A DNA stretch of 64,000 bases from Balamuthia mandrillaris (lineage: Eukaryota; Discosea; Longamoebia; Balamuthiidae): contig JAVKOQ010000218.1 in assembly GCA_031835245.1 (NCBI GenBank), forward strand, positions 23,351-87,350, read 5' to 3'. Shown piece after piece: positions 1 to 12,115 of the stretch (the first letter of the stretch is position 1; the number at the start of each line of letters is the position of its first letter). Position numbers and translations under genes: made by a program. The notes below the pieces were generated by a model, which did no database searches, was not told where the DNA came from, and worked only from the letters and a program-made list of their open reading frames with translations.

Positions 1-16
1 GCTTTTAACTTTACAG

Positions 17-876
17 TTTGGATGGAGGAGGTCTCCGAGCTATAATGGAAGCAGTTCTGCTAACTCGGTTGGTCCGTATCTTTCCTGATCTAATGGAGCG
101 GATAGATCTCTTTGCTGGCGTTTCTGGCGGGTCCATAGTCGCTTCTGCTCTTGCTACAGGTACTTATCTTCTCTCCTTCTCTTGCTCTTCCTTTTTTCGT
201 TGTATATGTTTCGTTTGTTCAACATAGTAATTCCTGTCCTCACTTCTGTCTTCTTTGCGCCATAAAAAGGCCACTCACCAGAGTATGTGGTGGAAATGTT
301 CTACCTCTTTGGCCCCTTTGGCTTTAAACGCAAGGCCAGTACCGCCGGGCAATGGTTCAGCATCCGTCAGGCCAAGTTTGGCAACGAGGCGCTTGCTGCT
401 GGTGGCGATGAATTCTATCACAACCTCACCTTAAAGCAAGTCCCTCGTAACATCCTCATCACCTCCTTCTGTTTGGACAACGATGGCTTCGGAGGCAAAC
501 TTCGTTCCTGGGAGCCTCGCATCTATCACAACATTCCTCTGAAGAAGTTTCATTCTTCAACTTCCTTCCCTTCTTCCACAAGGAAACACATTCCATTGGA
601 TCAAATGGATCCGTCCACGATGAATCCGGGAGATCTCTTGCTTTGGGATTGCGTGATGGCTTCGGCGGCGGCTCCCATCTTCTTTCCTTCCTTCAAGAAA
701 CATGTGGATGGGGCTTGCATGGTGAACAATCCGGCATTGACGGCGTTGACGACGGTAATCAGCGAGGAGGTCGTGGAGAAAAAGGATCTGGATAAAGTGC
801 ATATACTTTCGTTGGGCACTGGAAAGTTGTCACAGTTTCTTGATGGTTTGTTTTTATTAATTTTTGTTGTAGTTTG

Positions 877-920
<44 letters not shown>

Positions 921-1494
921 GTCTTCACTTCTTATTCGTTTATTTTCCATCTTTTTTGTTGTGTTGTTCATTTATAACAAAAACAAAAAAACAGGATTAG
1001 AACACGATTGGGGAATGTTACAATGGGGTCCCAAACTAGCCGAAGTCATCTTTGGTGCAGGACTTCTCCATCAGGAACGAATGGTGGAGATGCTCCTTGG
1101 CGATCGTTACCACCAACTCAATCCGTTTATGGAGAAGCCTTTGGCCATGGATGATCCGGCGTTACTTCCTGTGCTGGTGGAGATCGCAGACAATGTGGAC
1201 CTGAGAAAGACGATCGAGTGGATTCGTGTCAACTTTTATGGAGAGGAGCCCAGAAGGAGACGAAGAGATTCTTTGAAAGAGAAAAAAGAACAACAACCAA
1301 GCGAAAGGAAAGGAGATGGCGGAGTAGGAGAAGAAAGTGAGGACAGCGAATCAAGCGATAGTGATAGTGAAGGAGAAAAGGAGAATGATAAGATGAGAGG
1401 AGGACTGGGAGGCATCGAGGAGCATCATAGATTGGTGCATGACAGGACGGCTTGGTATGGTTCTGCTATGACGTTGAATCAGTCGTGTGAATAA
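17..1494 (+). CDS. patatin-like phospholipase (5' end outside window)
   Basis: Lipid acyl hydrolase of the patatin/iPLA2 family, expected to cleave phospholipids with a Ser-Asp dyad. Three exons are visible: 17-159, 270-845 and 995-1494, each bounded by GT/AG with phases that close. Exon 1 follows a tttacag acceptor, so earlier exons lie upstream. The oxyanion-hole motif DGGGLR opens the exon and the nucleophile elbow GVSGGS follows about 33 residues later. The catalytic Asp is in HVDGACMVNNP in exon 2. The C-terminal about 70 residues are a basic then acidic Ser/Glu tail not typical of the family and probably disordered. Intron 2 holds a (CT)n tract. The TAA stop at 1492-1494 overlaps an AATAAA (1490-1495). 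The gene is convergent with the F-box gene, with 71 bp between stops. Confidence 0.9.
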
Positions 1495-1565
1495 ACAAAA
1501 AAAAAAACCAAAGAATCTTCAATACACATCCGTTCTTATGCACGTTGTTTCCTTTCCACTGTCAA

Positions 1566-2688
1566 CTAACTTCGAAGGATGGAAGACTGGACGATGGTGA
1601 GGTCTGGCGCCGAGTAGCCAGTGTTGAACCCCATCACAAACGGATGCGGAGGCAAAGGCAGGACACCCTGCTCCTTACCATCCACCTCAAAGCGCACCTC
1701 GTTCTTGCCCTCTCTTGCATCCACAGTAACAACCATGGTACAGAACTCGGAGGTTCTACTTGGCAGGTCGATGGGATATTGTTCGATCTTGCCGCTCTCT
1801 CCGGACGGCCGACGATGAAAAAGGGTGCAGTCGCTCAAGCTGATAGCCGCAAAGGGAATAAACGGACGCACACCGCGCCCAATGCCAGAGTTGAAGTAGT
1901 CCGAGGCGGTGTTGAAGTGGTGGAAGCTCTTCTGGTCATGGAAGAGGCCTATCTCCCAGTAACGCGTCTTGGAGCGGAACTCTATCTCTATGGCCTTGCC
2001 GGCCCAGTCCATGAACATGGCCTTGCCTTCCTCCTCCTCTTGCTCCTGCTTGAAAGCAGGAGAGCGAACGTCATTGCTGGCTCTCGCTCGGTCCTGCAGC
2101 CCTCTGATGAGGTGAGGCGGTTGGTCCGGCTCAGGAGGCGGTGCGGGCAGCTTACTGGCCAGCCACTGGCAGCTTTGCCGCAGCTGCCGCTCGGTGGAGA
2201 GCACGGCCTTGGGGCAGTGCCCTTTGTGCTCGTCCCTGGCGATGGTCTTGTGGTCCCTCTGCTCTATCAGGTAGCTTTTGCAGGCGAGCAGCGGGTGAAA
2301 GCAGAAATTATTCTCGGAGCGTTCTCTAAAGGTCTGCAGCCAAGAGGTGGACATCGCGCCTCCCTGGTGCTCGATGGTGTGGGCCTCTTCCTCGCCAAAG
2401 TGCTGGCGGAAAAAGTGGCTCCAGAGGTAGTTGTCCTGCGCCACGGCGGACCATCGCTTGTTCACCGTGAAACACCGGCACAAGTGCTTGAGCTCCAGAA
2501 ACCTAAACACGTCCGCCTGTACACATAGGGTCAGAGTAGATGAGTGAGAGTCATAGCGTGAAAAAATAACCCTCCTGGGAGGAGGAAGGACCAACCAGTA
2601 ACTCTTGCGGCAACTCGTCCCAAACAGAGTTTGTCCTTTGCATTCCCCTTCTTTCTTTGTTCTGACGAAGTTTCGCAGACAAACCCAT
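1566..2688 (-). CDS. F-box protein with SPRY-like C-terminal domain
   Basis: Likely substrate adaptor of an SCF ubiquitin ligase. Two exons: 2596-2688 (31 codons) and 1566-2516, joined in phase 0; the acceptor is tgtgtacag. The join rebuilds a clean F-box: WDELPQELL at the end of exon 1 runs into ADVFRFLELKHL, then the VNKRWSAVAQD and LWSHFF blocks, residues about 23-65. A longer reading frame continues upstream of exon 2 without a stop, but it lacks the F-box start, so the spliced model is preferred. A Pro/Glu-rich linker precedes about 150 C-terminal residues (WEIGLFHD, EVRFEVDGKEQG, GFNTGYSAPDLTI) that look like a SPRY/concanavalin sandwich. The gene at 26780-28352 has the same layout. About 350 aa in total. 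It is divergent from the membrane-protein gene at 3047. Confidence 0.82.
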
Positions 2689-2845
2689 CGTGGAGCCTCA
2701 ATGCAGCAGATCCTCGAGTATTCCATTGTCTTTGGGTTTTCCCGCAAGAACGCCCTGGTTACGGCTAGACATTACTCATACTTGCTCTATTCCACTTGGT
2801 GTTGAGAGGAAATTCACGCGGAAAAGTTTGCTTTATCGGCAATAT

Positions 2846-2851
2846 GTCGAC
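2846..2851. promoter_or_regulatory. GTCGAC element in divergent promoter
   Basis: A GTCGACA site in the 358-bp intergenic region between the start codons of the F-box gene (2688, minus) and the membrane-protein gene (3047, plus). The same 6-mer recurs upstream of about half of the genes in this window. The rest of 2689-3046 is AT-rich, with no further feature seen. Confidence 0.5.
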
Positions 2852-3046
2852 AATATTTTGCGGATAATTATCTTATTTAGACGATATTTTCCTTTTTGTG
2901 ACTCAATGATGTCATCAGTTACCTAATTTAACAAATTTAACCGGGTGGAAATAATATTCATTTATCCGAATGCAATAATATTATAATCGTGGTAATGCAT
3001 CATGCCCCGATAACAAAGAGGACCAAGCTAAAACGAACGAACGACC

Positions 3047-3126
3047 ATGGCCGGGCGCAGCGTGACCATTCTCCTGGGGCTCTGTGTATGTTTTTTCCTA
3101 TGTGGCTCTTCTGCAGGTTGGTTTCT

Positions 3127-3161
<35 letters not shown>

Positions 3162-6100
3162 TTTCGTAATACTAAAAGATAGGCTTTGTGATGAATAAAG
3201 CCATATTGGATTTGATTCTCGATCCTTTATGTGGTGAAGGTTGTGTGGACGACGTGTTTTCCTCGTTAGAAGATGTATTTGGTATGTTGTTTTGTTTTGT
3301 TAAAAAAAAGTTTGAGAAGAACTTATTTGGGTCTTCTTGCAACAACAGAATATGCTGCAGGAGAAGTGGTGGAAGAACTTACCTTAACAATTACAGAGGG
3401 AGTATTTGATTTGCCCCTGCTGCCTGACTATCCACTCACCATCATGTAACCTTACTTTCTCATTCTTCTTTCCTTCCTCCTTTTTTTTTTGAAACGGTGT
3501 TGCTTCTCGCATGAGCTCACTTTCCCTCTCTTTCGCCTTGAAGAGGAGACTTGAAAGATCTTTCCAAAGTCATCTTAACCATCCCTTCCGGCTCCTGCGG
3601 TTCCTTGGCTTCCAACCTGACTTTGCAAGGCTTAACGCTACATTCGGCATGTTCTACTGCAGCATTGGTTGTGGAAGCAGGCCTGACCTTAACCCTGGAT
3701 AATGTTGCGATCGTGGAGGCTACTGCAATCGCCGTTCAAGTCAATAACGGAGCGTTACTCCTCACAAATAATCTCCTCTCAGATATTTTGGACCCTACTG
3801 GTACGTGTTGAACGCTCTTCGCTTCTTGCTTCTGGCTAATTCTTCTTCATCTTTCTTTTATGGTTTCTCTTGTTCTTGTTCTTGTTCTTGTTCTTGTTAT
3901 TCTTCTTGTTCTTGTTCTTGTTCTTCTTCTTCTTCTTCTTGTTCTTCTTCTTCGTCTTCTTCTACTTCTTCTTTCTGCCCCTTTCTTCCGTGCTTGCGTC
4001 ATCTATCCTTAACTCGATGAATTCAGTTGTGTTATCTGACGGTGCTCAGTGGATCAGCAGCGGTATTGTTGAAATTCTCAACACTGCAACGTCTGGAGAT
4101 GGTACGTTGCTTTTTCGTCTTCCTACTTTGTTATCTATTCCACCCTTAAACATAACAAAAAACAAAGCACACGCAGCACCAGCCATTCAACTTGGCAGTT
4201 ATGCCTTTTGGCAAAGCAATGGTCCCGTTTCCTTTACAGGACTTTTAATCCCTGGTTGGTGTTTCGGCTCTTTCTGTCACTCTCTCTACTCCCGTTGCAT
4301 TAGTTGTTCTCTCCATTAACTCACTTTTCGTGTCTCTCTCTCTCTCTCTCTCTTCCATGTTTGTATAACAATATGTTATAGCCCTCCGACTGAACATATC
4401 AGCAACCTGGAAACAATATGCCGCTGTTACATTCCAGGATAACGTCATTACAGACGCATCAAGTTCTCTGGGTTAGTAAATCTACATGTATTACTTTCAT
4501 TATTTTCGTATCTTTCTCTCTTGTCCTTTCTTTGGTTGTTTTCTATAGTCAGTCTCCTTATTATTACTTCCGTTAAAGTTCATCTCTCTGGATCAACATG
4601 GCTCAGCTTGGCCCCAGTCGAACTTATCAATAACTCTGTTCACGGTACCATCTCGTATCTTCTCATTCTCCATTTGGTTCCTTGTTTTTTACCTCATGAG
4701 AAATGAGGTTTGATTTGCTCGCTTTCTTACAATCCTTTTTCACTCAAACAACCATCACTCCTATAGCGGCGCACATTCTGCTTGACGCAGCCTCCCATCT
4801 AGTCTTTCACTATACCCTCTCTTTTCAACCTGAAGAACGGTCCTCTTCTCTGTTCTCTTGCCACGACTCGACCGTTGTTTCTTCTCTCTTTGGCGTGGGG
4901 TCTGAAAACAACAATTGCATAGTTGTAACGGACTTGGCTATAGCACAATGGAACCTCAATCCTGAACACCTTTTAGTCTTTGACAAGGATGGAAACAACA
5001 AGAGGATCGTTATTTGGGAACCCAACGGAACGGAAACGTTCTACATTGGCTTTGTAGAGGCTCTAACAGAGTCGTTCAACATCTCCATTGGAACAAGCGA
5101 CAACTTTCTTCCGGCCGGCGTTTCGTTGCCACAGACGCTCATTCCAATAACAACCGGCCAGAACATCTTCCAACTTACCCTCGCCGTTCAAAACATCGTT
5201 CAATCTGCTTCGAACCAACTCTTCACGCTTTTGTTGGAACCGCTGGAGCTGCTTCTTCCAAAATACCTTCTTCAGTCCACGCTCTCCTCTTTGGATGTTC
5301 TGACTTCTTCTTCGGTGTTGCATTTGCCTTCTTCCACCGTTTTGTTCCCTTTCAACAATCCAGACTTTGTCTTTGTTCCAGCTCTCAATTCTTCTTCTTC
5401 GTCTTTACCCAACGAAATCTCAACCACTTCAGTACAAGCGTTCTTCCTCGAACTCTTCGAGGTGGAGAACAATGCCTCTTCTTCGTCTTATCAACAAGTC
5501 GTCCATTCGGTTTCTCTTTTCGATTTGAGTTGGAATTATTCTTCAACTGCTTCTTCATTTTCCTTCTCAACGCACGTAAACATTGGAGAGCAAAACGACT
5601 CGACGACCACTCGCATAGAAGTTATCTTCACGACGGTTGAAGCGGGTTCACATGTTGAACTTCCCGACGACTCCCTTCTAAGCTTTGTGGAAGACAGCCT
5701 AAAGTGGACTTTAGTTTTGGAGAATTGGCCATTTGCCAACGAAGAAAACGTTTTGAAGCTACGAACGACTCTTCGAACGGGAGATGAAAAGTGGTTATCC
5801 GTTACTCAAGAGGATGAAGAGGAAGAAGAAGACAGGGAGAAAGAGTTTGTGTTGGAGGCAGCAAACAGCAAAGCATTCCTGAGAGTGTTGTCGATTTGTT
5901 GGACGGAAGAAGAGTTTGATAAGGAAAAGCAAGTCGACGTGCAAGTGACACAATCCGACACGAAACACTCCGAAGTGGAAGTCGTCTTCACCTTTCCTAC
6001 TTTCCAACAATCGCTTCGTTACGACCCCGACTTGTCCGTTTTGTTAGCCAACGATGAAGGAGCCGATGGGGAAGAAAATGGTGAAAAGGACGATGGAGAG

Positions 6101-6265
6101 GAAGACAAAGTATTGTTGACTATCGTGTTGCCAATTGTGTTGGCAGTGGCTGTCGTGGTGGTCGTTGTGGTGAGCATTGCAGGAGTGATCGTGTTGCGAA
6201 GAAAGAACACAAAGATGATCAACAGGACCAACAAAGTCAACTTCGAGTTAACCTCTCATCCATAA
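3047..6265 (+). CDS. type I membrane protein, exon-modular beta-helix-like family, member A
   Basis: I do not recognise a named family. Nine exons close in frame to 776 aa: 3047-3116, 3183-3281, 3349-3445, 3544-3800, 4027-4101, 4177-4254, 4382-4471, 4579-4644 (an alternative start at 4549 also keeps frame) and 4767-6265. Residues 1-23 are a signal peptide (MAGRSVTILLGLCVCFFLCG). Exons 5-8 each encode one 22-30 residue repeat with a central Trp and a hydrophobic alternation such as GAQWISSGIVEI, flanked by phase-1 introns. The last exon encodes an about 450-residue ectodomain, an acidic linker, one transmembrane helix near the C-terminus and a short basic tail ending KVNFELTSHP. It is probably a cell-surface protein. 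Member B (6958-10119) lies in tandem and member C (22218-25331) on the other strand. Ligand and function are unknown. Confidence 0.83.
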
Positions 6266-6957
6266 AACTCCTTCAACTGCTTTTCTATTTGTAATGTTTG
6301 TTTGTATAAAAGCACCCCTTTAATTTTTTTTAATACTTTTCGGCTTTACCTGAACAACTATAGCGTTAGGTCGGGAGTCTTTCACAACTACGCGCCCGAT
6401 GGGAGTGAGTCTTTCATCTAAAATAAATCATCTTCTGTTTTTTAGTTGTGGCTGTTGTTCCTCCACAAGAATGTTCATTGAGGGCGAAGACTGAAGTGGC
6501 CTCCAAAGTGAAAGACCGGTTGTGTTCACCCGCAATGAGACGGTTGTGTTGAGGAGGCTCAATACGGTTTGTCACGGAGCCGTGGAACGACGAAGGAATG
6601 GCGGAGGTTGTTCCGGTTGGGTGAATGTGACCCACATGAAAGCGAATGAATAGGATGTGGGAGTGGTCTCTCTTCCTTGCCCTTCTTTCACCGTTGTCTG
6701 CCGTACGACCCTCACTTCAACTCACTGCACGGTGACAAACGGGGCTTCCAGTAGGAGAAGACCGGCAAAGCACCCGAAAACGAAAGCCAACCAGAGCTAG
6801 CCTGTAAACATTTAGGTGAATCGTTTATCCAGGAAGCAATCATGCATTCGCGTTTGCATAATTGAATAAGTTACGAAAAGAAGACCGTGCAGAGCCAAGG
6901 AGGCTACAAGTCATAGACGGCGCCACCAAGAGAGATAGCCCCCTTGTATGTAAAGCC
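6266..6957. other. intergenic region, no gene seen
   Basis: About 690 bp between tandem members A and B of the membrane-protein family. I see no convincing reading frame with an ATG, no repeat array and no RNA gene. It presumably holds the 3' UTR of member A and the promoter of member B. Confidence 0.5.
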
Positions 6958-9900
6958 ATGTATCCCAGTGTTTGCTTGTTTGTGGGGCTCTGTTTGTTTG
7001 CTTCTTCAACTCTCTCCGGTACAACAGTTTTCAAAAAATATAAAGCAAAGAAGAGAGGATACCACCACCACAGAACTCCGTGGTGCCAGTTACTAACACC
7101 TTGCTTCCCACCAACAGAGGTTATCTTTCCAGTACCAGCGGACTGTACCTCTTGCAACCTCAACACGTACTTGGGTACCGTTTGTTTTTTTTGTCTTGCT
7201 TGCGTTACATCTCCTGAACGTTATACCGGTTTCCTTTACATTCTATTTTTTTTTTAGAGGGTGTTGAGTTAGAAGCTTATCGCTTGGAGCTTCCGCCAAA
7301 CACGTATGAATGGACGATACCCGCTCTCGGGTATTCAGCTCCTGTTACCATCGAGTACTTCTTTCTCCTTTGCTCATTCGCTTTACTTTTATGTTTACTG
7401 TTCAAACAAGAAAAACCAATGTTAACACTGCACCAACAGAGGCAAAGGAGCGCACCCAACGGACGTGAAGATCATAAACTGTCTGGGTTCTAGCATCCAA
7501 GCCAACCTCACGTTGATAAACGTTTGGTTGCAAGGACCATGCACCGGGTTGTCTCTTTTTGTTATGGTTCCGCGTTTTAACCTCTCCCTGCACAATGTCC
7601 ACCTCCAAAACGAAGAGGGAGGCGGCGTTGAAATGAACGAAGGGTGCTCGCTCCTGACGGACAACCTGGTGGCTAATGGACTCTTTGGCACTGCAGGTCT
7701 TTACCTCATGTGTTATTGTATTGGTGCTTTGGTGTAACTAACATCTTAGCTTTTTCCTCCAGTGTCATTGCATGAAGGAGCTGAGTGGATTAGTAACGGC
7801 GATGTTTGGATTGAAGATGTCTATTCGCCGGACCTAAGTACTTTTTACTTGTTCTTCCTTTGTTTGGCCTCTTTTTCCTCATTCTCTTTCTCTTTCTCTT
7901 TCTCTTTCTCTTTCTCTTTCTCTTTCTCTTTCTCTTTCTCTTTCTCCCTTCTCTTTCTCCTTCTCTTTCTCTTTTTTTCTCCTTCTCTTTCTCCTTCTCC
8001 TTCTCTTTCTCTTTCTCCCAAAACGCTGCTTCAGACAAAGGCGCAATCGACATGAGCTATGATACACAGTGGACAAGCAACGGTCCAGTTTACTTGATAA
8101 ACGCAAAAGCAAGAGGTGAGTCGTTCTTAATGCTGTGCGCTCATCAAATGTTGTAACAAACCTTTATCAGCTGTAATGCTGACGGACAGCAGCTTATGGA
8201 CGTCATACGACAAGGTATTCTTTAAGAATGGCAATACCGGTATGTGCGCGCTGCGAAGATTTGTCTTTGAGTGTCCGTTTGTTCTCACATCTTTCCATAC
8301 AACCAGCTGTGTGGCTTGAGAAGTCTACATGGGAACATCATGACCTAGTAATGTTCTTCAACAATTCTGATGTCAACTCCGATCCGCTTGGTAAGAGTGT
8401 TTAATACTTTTCTTTCGGTTTTTTTTTCCCATAGCTGAGAGTTTTCCGTTTCTCTTCATTCAGGTCGCATGTTTGAATCGAACTGGTACAGTAAGGGTGA
8501 AGTTCAGTTCATCGAAAATACAATTACCACTGGTTTCGTCTTCTTCTTCTAGTTCTTCTTCTTCTTCTTCTTCTTCTTCTTCTTGTTCTTGTTCTTCATC
8601 TTCTTCTTCTCCTCCTTTTCCTTTGTCTTCCCCTTTGTTTATTGCTACATTCTTCTTAATCATTTGTACACCAGGTGCTTTTTTCCACTTGAAGGATTCC
8701 AGGGTCTCGTTTCTCTTCACCACTTACCTTCAACAAACAGACGTCCCTTTCGTCAACTGCACTAATGCCACCGTCATTGGCGCTTTTGACTGCCCTGAAT
8801 GCCCCTGCAACATCAAAACGATACCGACCGTGGAATGGCAACCTAATCCGGTTCACCTAGTGGTTTATGACAAGAAAGGCAAACAGAGAGTGGTCTTCTA
8901 CGAAGCAGGAGACCAGCCATTCTTCCTTCACTTCAATTCTCCTCCCACAAACACGTTTCAGCTGGGCGCAACTATAACAGGACTGCCCATAGAAGCAGAG
9001 ACATCAATCTCCTTGAAAGAAACAAGCGTTCAGGTTGAACCCAACCAACAACCCGAGTTTGTGCTCTCCATTACGCACATCCCATCTTCTGCCTCATCGT
9101 TTTACTTGTTGTTACAACCTTCCCTCGACAGGGCAGCCCCATACTATGCTCTCAATTCCTACAACTACATCACCGAAGTGACGGTCACGACACCCACCCA
9201 TTTGTCCACTGCTATCATCCTCTTCCCAGAAGGCTCTCCCGACTTTATCTTTGCACCCACGGAAGGCAAGCAAGCAGAAGACATCTCAGCCACAGCCCTG
9301 CGGGCCTTCTTTTTGCAGCTGGTGGAAGTGGACTCTTCTGCCCAAACCGTGGTGACCTCTGTCTCTCTGGTGGACATGCTTTGGGAGAGCGTGGTGGATT
9401 CTTCTTCCGGAGAGATCATCTTCTCTGCCAACTTCACCGTCGAGGAGGAGGAGGAGGAGGAGGAGGAGGAGCGCCCTGTGGTCATGCGGGTGGTGTTCCA
9501 AGCGGTGGCAGGGGGAGAGGAAGTGGAACTTCCCAACGGTTCCCTGCTTGCCTTCCAGGAGGATGGCTTGAAGTGGACGCTGCTTCTGGAGGATTGGCCT
9601 TTCGTGCATGAAGACAACCTCTTGGAACTTCACACCATTCTTCGAACGGGAGAGGAGCAGTGGTTGAATGTGCAAGAAGTTCACAGCGGAGGAGGAGAAG
9701 GAGAAAAAGAAGAAAGAGAGTTTGTGTTGGAGGCGGAGAAGAGCCGAGCCTTGTTGCGAGTGTTGTCTATCGCATGGACGGAGGAGGAGTTTGAAACATC
9801 AAAGCAAGTGGGAGTGCGAGTGGAGCGATCGGAGGAAGCGGAAGCGGAAACGGAAGTGGTGTTCACCCTGCCTCACTTCCACCATTCTCTGCGATACGAT

Positions 9901-10119
9901 CCCGATGTTTCTGTTTTGTTGACAGGGAGCGATAGAGGAGATGGGGAGGATGGGGAGGATGGGGAGGAGGATGAGGATGAAATGCTGCTGGCCATTGTGT
10001 TGCCGGTGGTGTTGGGAGTGGTGGTCCTGGTGGCGGTCGTGGTGACAGTAACAGTGGTCCTTGTGCAGAGAAAGAGAAACCAAAAGGTCATCACACAAAG
10101 CAGAACCATAACCTTTTGA
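6958..10119 (+). CDS. type I membrane protein, exon-modular beta-helix-like family, member B
   Basis: Paralogue of the gene at 3047-6265. Ten exons close in frame to 764 aa: 6958-7018, 7118-7174, 7258-7354, 7440-7696, 7763-7837, 8035-8115, 8171-8239, 8307-8390, 8464-8532 and 8675-10119. Exon 1 is a signal peptide (MYPSVCLFVGLCLFASS). Exon 2 carries a CTSCNLN pair of cysteines. Exons 3 and 4 have exactly the lengths of their counterparts in member A (97 and 257 nt). Exons 5-9 are five one-repeat modules, e.g. GAEWISNGDVWI and DTQWTSNGPVYL. The final exon gives a conserved domain (VEWQPNPVHLVVYDKKG, LLLEDWPFVHEDNLLEL), a poly-Glu stretch, an acidic linker, a Val/Leu transmembrane helix and a basic tail ending in RTITF. 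Function unknown; presumably displayed on the cell surface. Confidence 0.84.
7872..8029 (+). repeat. (TTTCTC)n pyrimidine microsatellite inside intron
   Basis: An almost uninterrupted TTTCTC hexamer array fills most of the intron between exons 5 and 6 of membrane-protein member B and runs up to the acceptor at 8034. It lies on the sense strand and may act as an extended polypyrimidine tract. Confidence 0.85.
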
Positions 10120-10613
10120 GCTGGAGAGGATCATTCGGCCTGTTTTTCCCATTTTGCGATTGCTGCTTTTAACGAAGTCCAAACAAAGCACTGTCCATTG
10201 AAAATGTTGTTGGTTTTATTCGCTCCTTGTTGTTCTTAAACTCCTTACCTCACAACACTCAATTTCAGGCATCACCTGCAAAAAGTCTGCGTCAACTCTT
10301 TCCTTGTTGGAAGCCGCACACCAACGCCCGGAACCACTTCCAAGAAGCATTTACAACACACGCAGCATTCGTATATTGCCCAAGCCTTTAGCAGAAATGA
10401 ATTGCATGGAAGCCAATGGGCTGCTTCCATCTCGCTAATAAACCTTAAACCGTTCCTCATTAACAGATGCAGGTGCCCAGCACGAAACACTATGATTAAA
10501 AAAACGTTATTCGGGTTTGACCACGAAACTGTGCAGTTTTATAGCGACGGGTTTGTTATTTTCAAACTTTCATTTTATTTGAAACAGAACAACAAACAAC
10601 ACAAACTTACAGA
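10120..10613. other. intergenic region, no gene seen
   Basis: About 490 bp between membrane-protein member B and the CxxCxGxG gene. No convincing coding frame or repeat is visible; it should contain a 3' UTR and a promoter. Confidence 0.45.
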
Positions 10614-10987
10614 ATGTTTGGCGGCTTCTTTGGCGGTCCTCAACAACAACAAGGAGGAGGAGGCATGTTCGGCGGGCCTCCGCAGCAACAACAAGGAGGC
10701 ATGTTCGGCGGTCCTCAGCAAGGAGGCATGTTCGGCGGACCTCAACAACAACAGGGAGGCATGTTCGGCGGCCCTCAGCAAGGAGGAATGTACGGCGGCC
10801 CTGAACAACAACAGCAACAGCAACAACAATATTATCAACAGCAGCAAGGAGGCATGTACGGCGGAGGTCCTCAACAAGGAGGAATGTACGGCGGTGGTCC
10901 TCAACAAGGCATGTGGGCAGCTCCCGTGAGGTACCTTTTTGTTTCTTGTCCCTACTGTTGTGTTGCTTTTATCATTAGTTAACGAAC

Positions 10988-11032
<45 letters not shown>

Positions 11033-11922
11033 CACTATAGCCAAGAAGTCGACTGTCCCAAATGCGACGGGAAAGGTGGATGGGGTCCCTTTGGAGCTTG
11101 CGAGCAGGACGACGTACACCGCAAGGCCGATTGCCGTTGCTGCGAGGGACGCGGCGTGTTGGACTACCCGGTGAAGAAGTGCAAAAAGTGCGAGGGCAAG
11201 GGAGGAAAGGGAGCCTTTGGCCCCTGCGAGCAGGACGATGTCCACCGAAAGGGAGACTGTCCCTCTTGCAAAGGAAAAGGCTACGTGGCTTCTTCTCCAC
11301 AGCAACCACAACAGCAGCAGCAGCAAGGAGGCATGTACGGCGGTCCTCAACAAGGCGGAATGTACGGCGGTCCTCAGCAACAACAGCAACAACAATATTA
11401 TCAACAACAACAAGGAGGAGGGATGTTTGGTGGGCCTCCGCAGCAACAACAAGGAGGCTTCGGCTCGGGTGGAGGATCTTGCACAACCACGTATGGTTTA
11501 GACTCTGTTTATGTTATCTCTTTTGCTTCTCTTCTTATTAACCGCTTGCCACCACCCTCAGCGTAACGACAACAACCACTTCTCGCTCGGGTCCGTTTGC
11601 GGAGAAGAAGGAAAGAAAGAAAGCGGGCGGCTCGCAAAAGTCACGGGAGGGCTCGCAAAAGTCACGGGGAGGCAAGTGCCCCAAGTGCGACGGCAAGGGG
11701 GCGTGGGGCACGTTTGGCGCCTGCGAGCAAAGCTCCATCCATCGCAAGTGGGACTGCCCTTGTTGCGAGGGCAAGGGCTCGCTGGGTTACTCCGTGGTGC
11801 CCTGCAACACCTGCGGAGGGAAAGGAGGCAAGGGAACCTTTGGCCCTTGCGAAAAGACCGAGATCCATTACAAGGGTCCTTGCCCTGACTGCCGCGGCCG
11901 TTGTTATCTTGCTGGATTTTAA
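10614..11922 (+). CDS. Gly/Gln-rich protein with four CxxCxGxG zinc modules
   Basis: Three exons, 10614-10930, 11041-11490 and 11562-11922, close in frame to 375 aa. The N-terminal about 105 residues are low-complexity MFGGPQQQQGG repeats, and a second such block follows the first pair of modules. Four related units of about 34 residues follow the pattern CPKCDGKG, FG(A/P)C, H(R/Y)K, CxxC(E/K/R)G. The first two lie together in exon 2 and the last two in exon 3, separated by a QQQ/MYGGP linker and a Ser/Lys segment with a tandem SQKSR repeat. CxxCxGxG resembles the DnaJ zinc-binding repeat, but no J-domain is present. The fourth unit ends CRGRC rather than CxGxG. Likely a zinc-binding protein with a prion-like Q/G tail; function unknown. 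Intron 1 contains (CT)n. Confidence 0.82.
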
Positions 11923-12115
11923 AACAAAGTAAACATATTTGAAAAGTGAAACAACATTCCTCGCTCTTCATCGTTCTCTTCTCTTCTGTTTTTTGTTCTC
12001 TTCTCTTCTGTTCTCTTCTATTCTCTTCTCTTCTCTTCGCTTCTCTTCTTTCTCGCGTTATGCCTGTAACAATTGTGTATCTTTGTTTTTGTTGTAACAA
12101 GCTTCAACAAAGTGA

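Noticed and set aside
1545-2528. 327-codon open frame on the plus strand
   Set aside because: It is antisense to the F-box/SPRY-like gene, whose spliced protein has a recognisable F-box; the plus-strand translation has none.
3976-4026. U12-like branch sequence (TCCTTAAC) near the acceptor of an intron in membrane-protein member A
   Set aside because: The donor of that intron is GTACGTGT, a normal U2-type site, so the match is probably chance.
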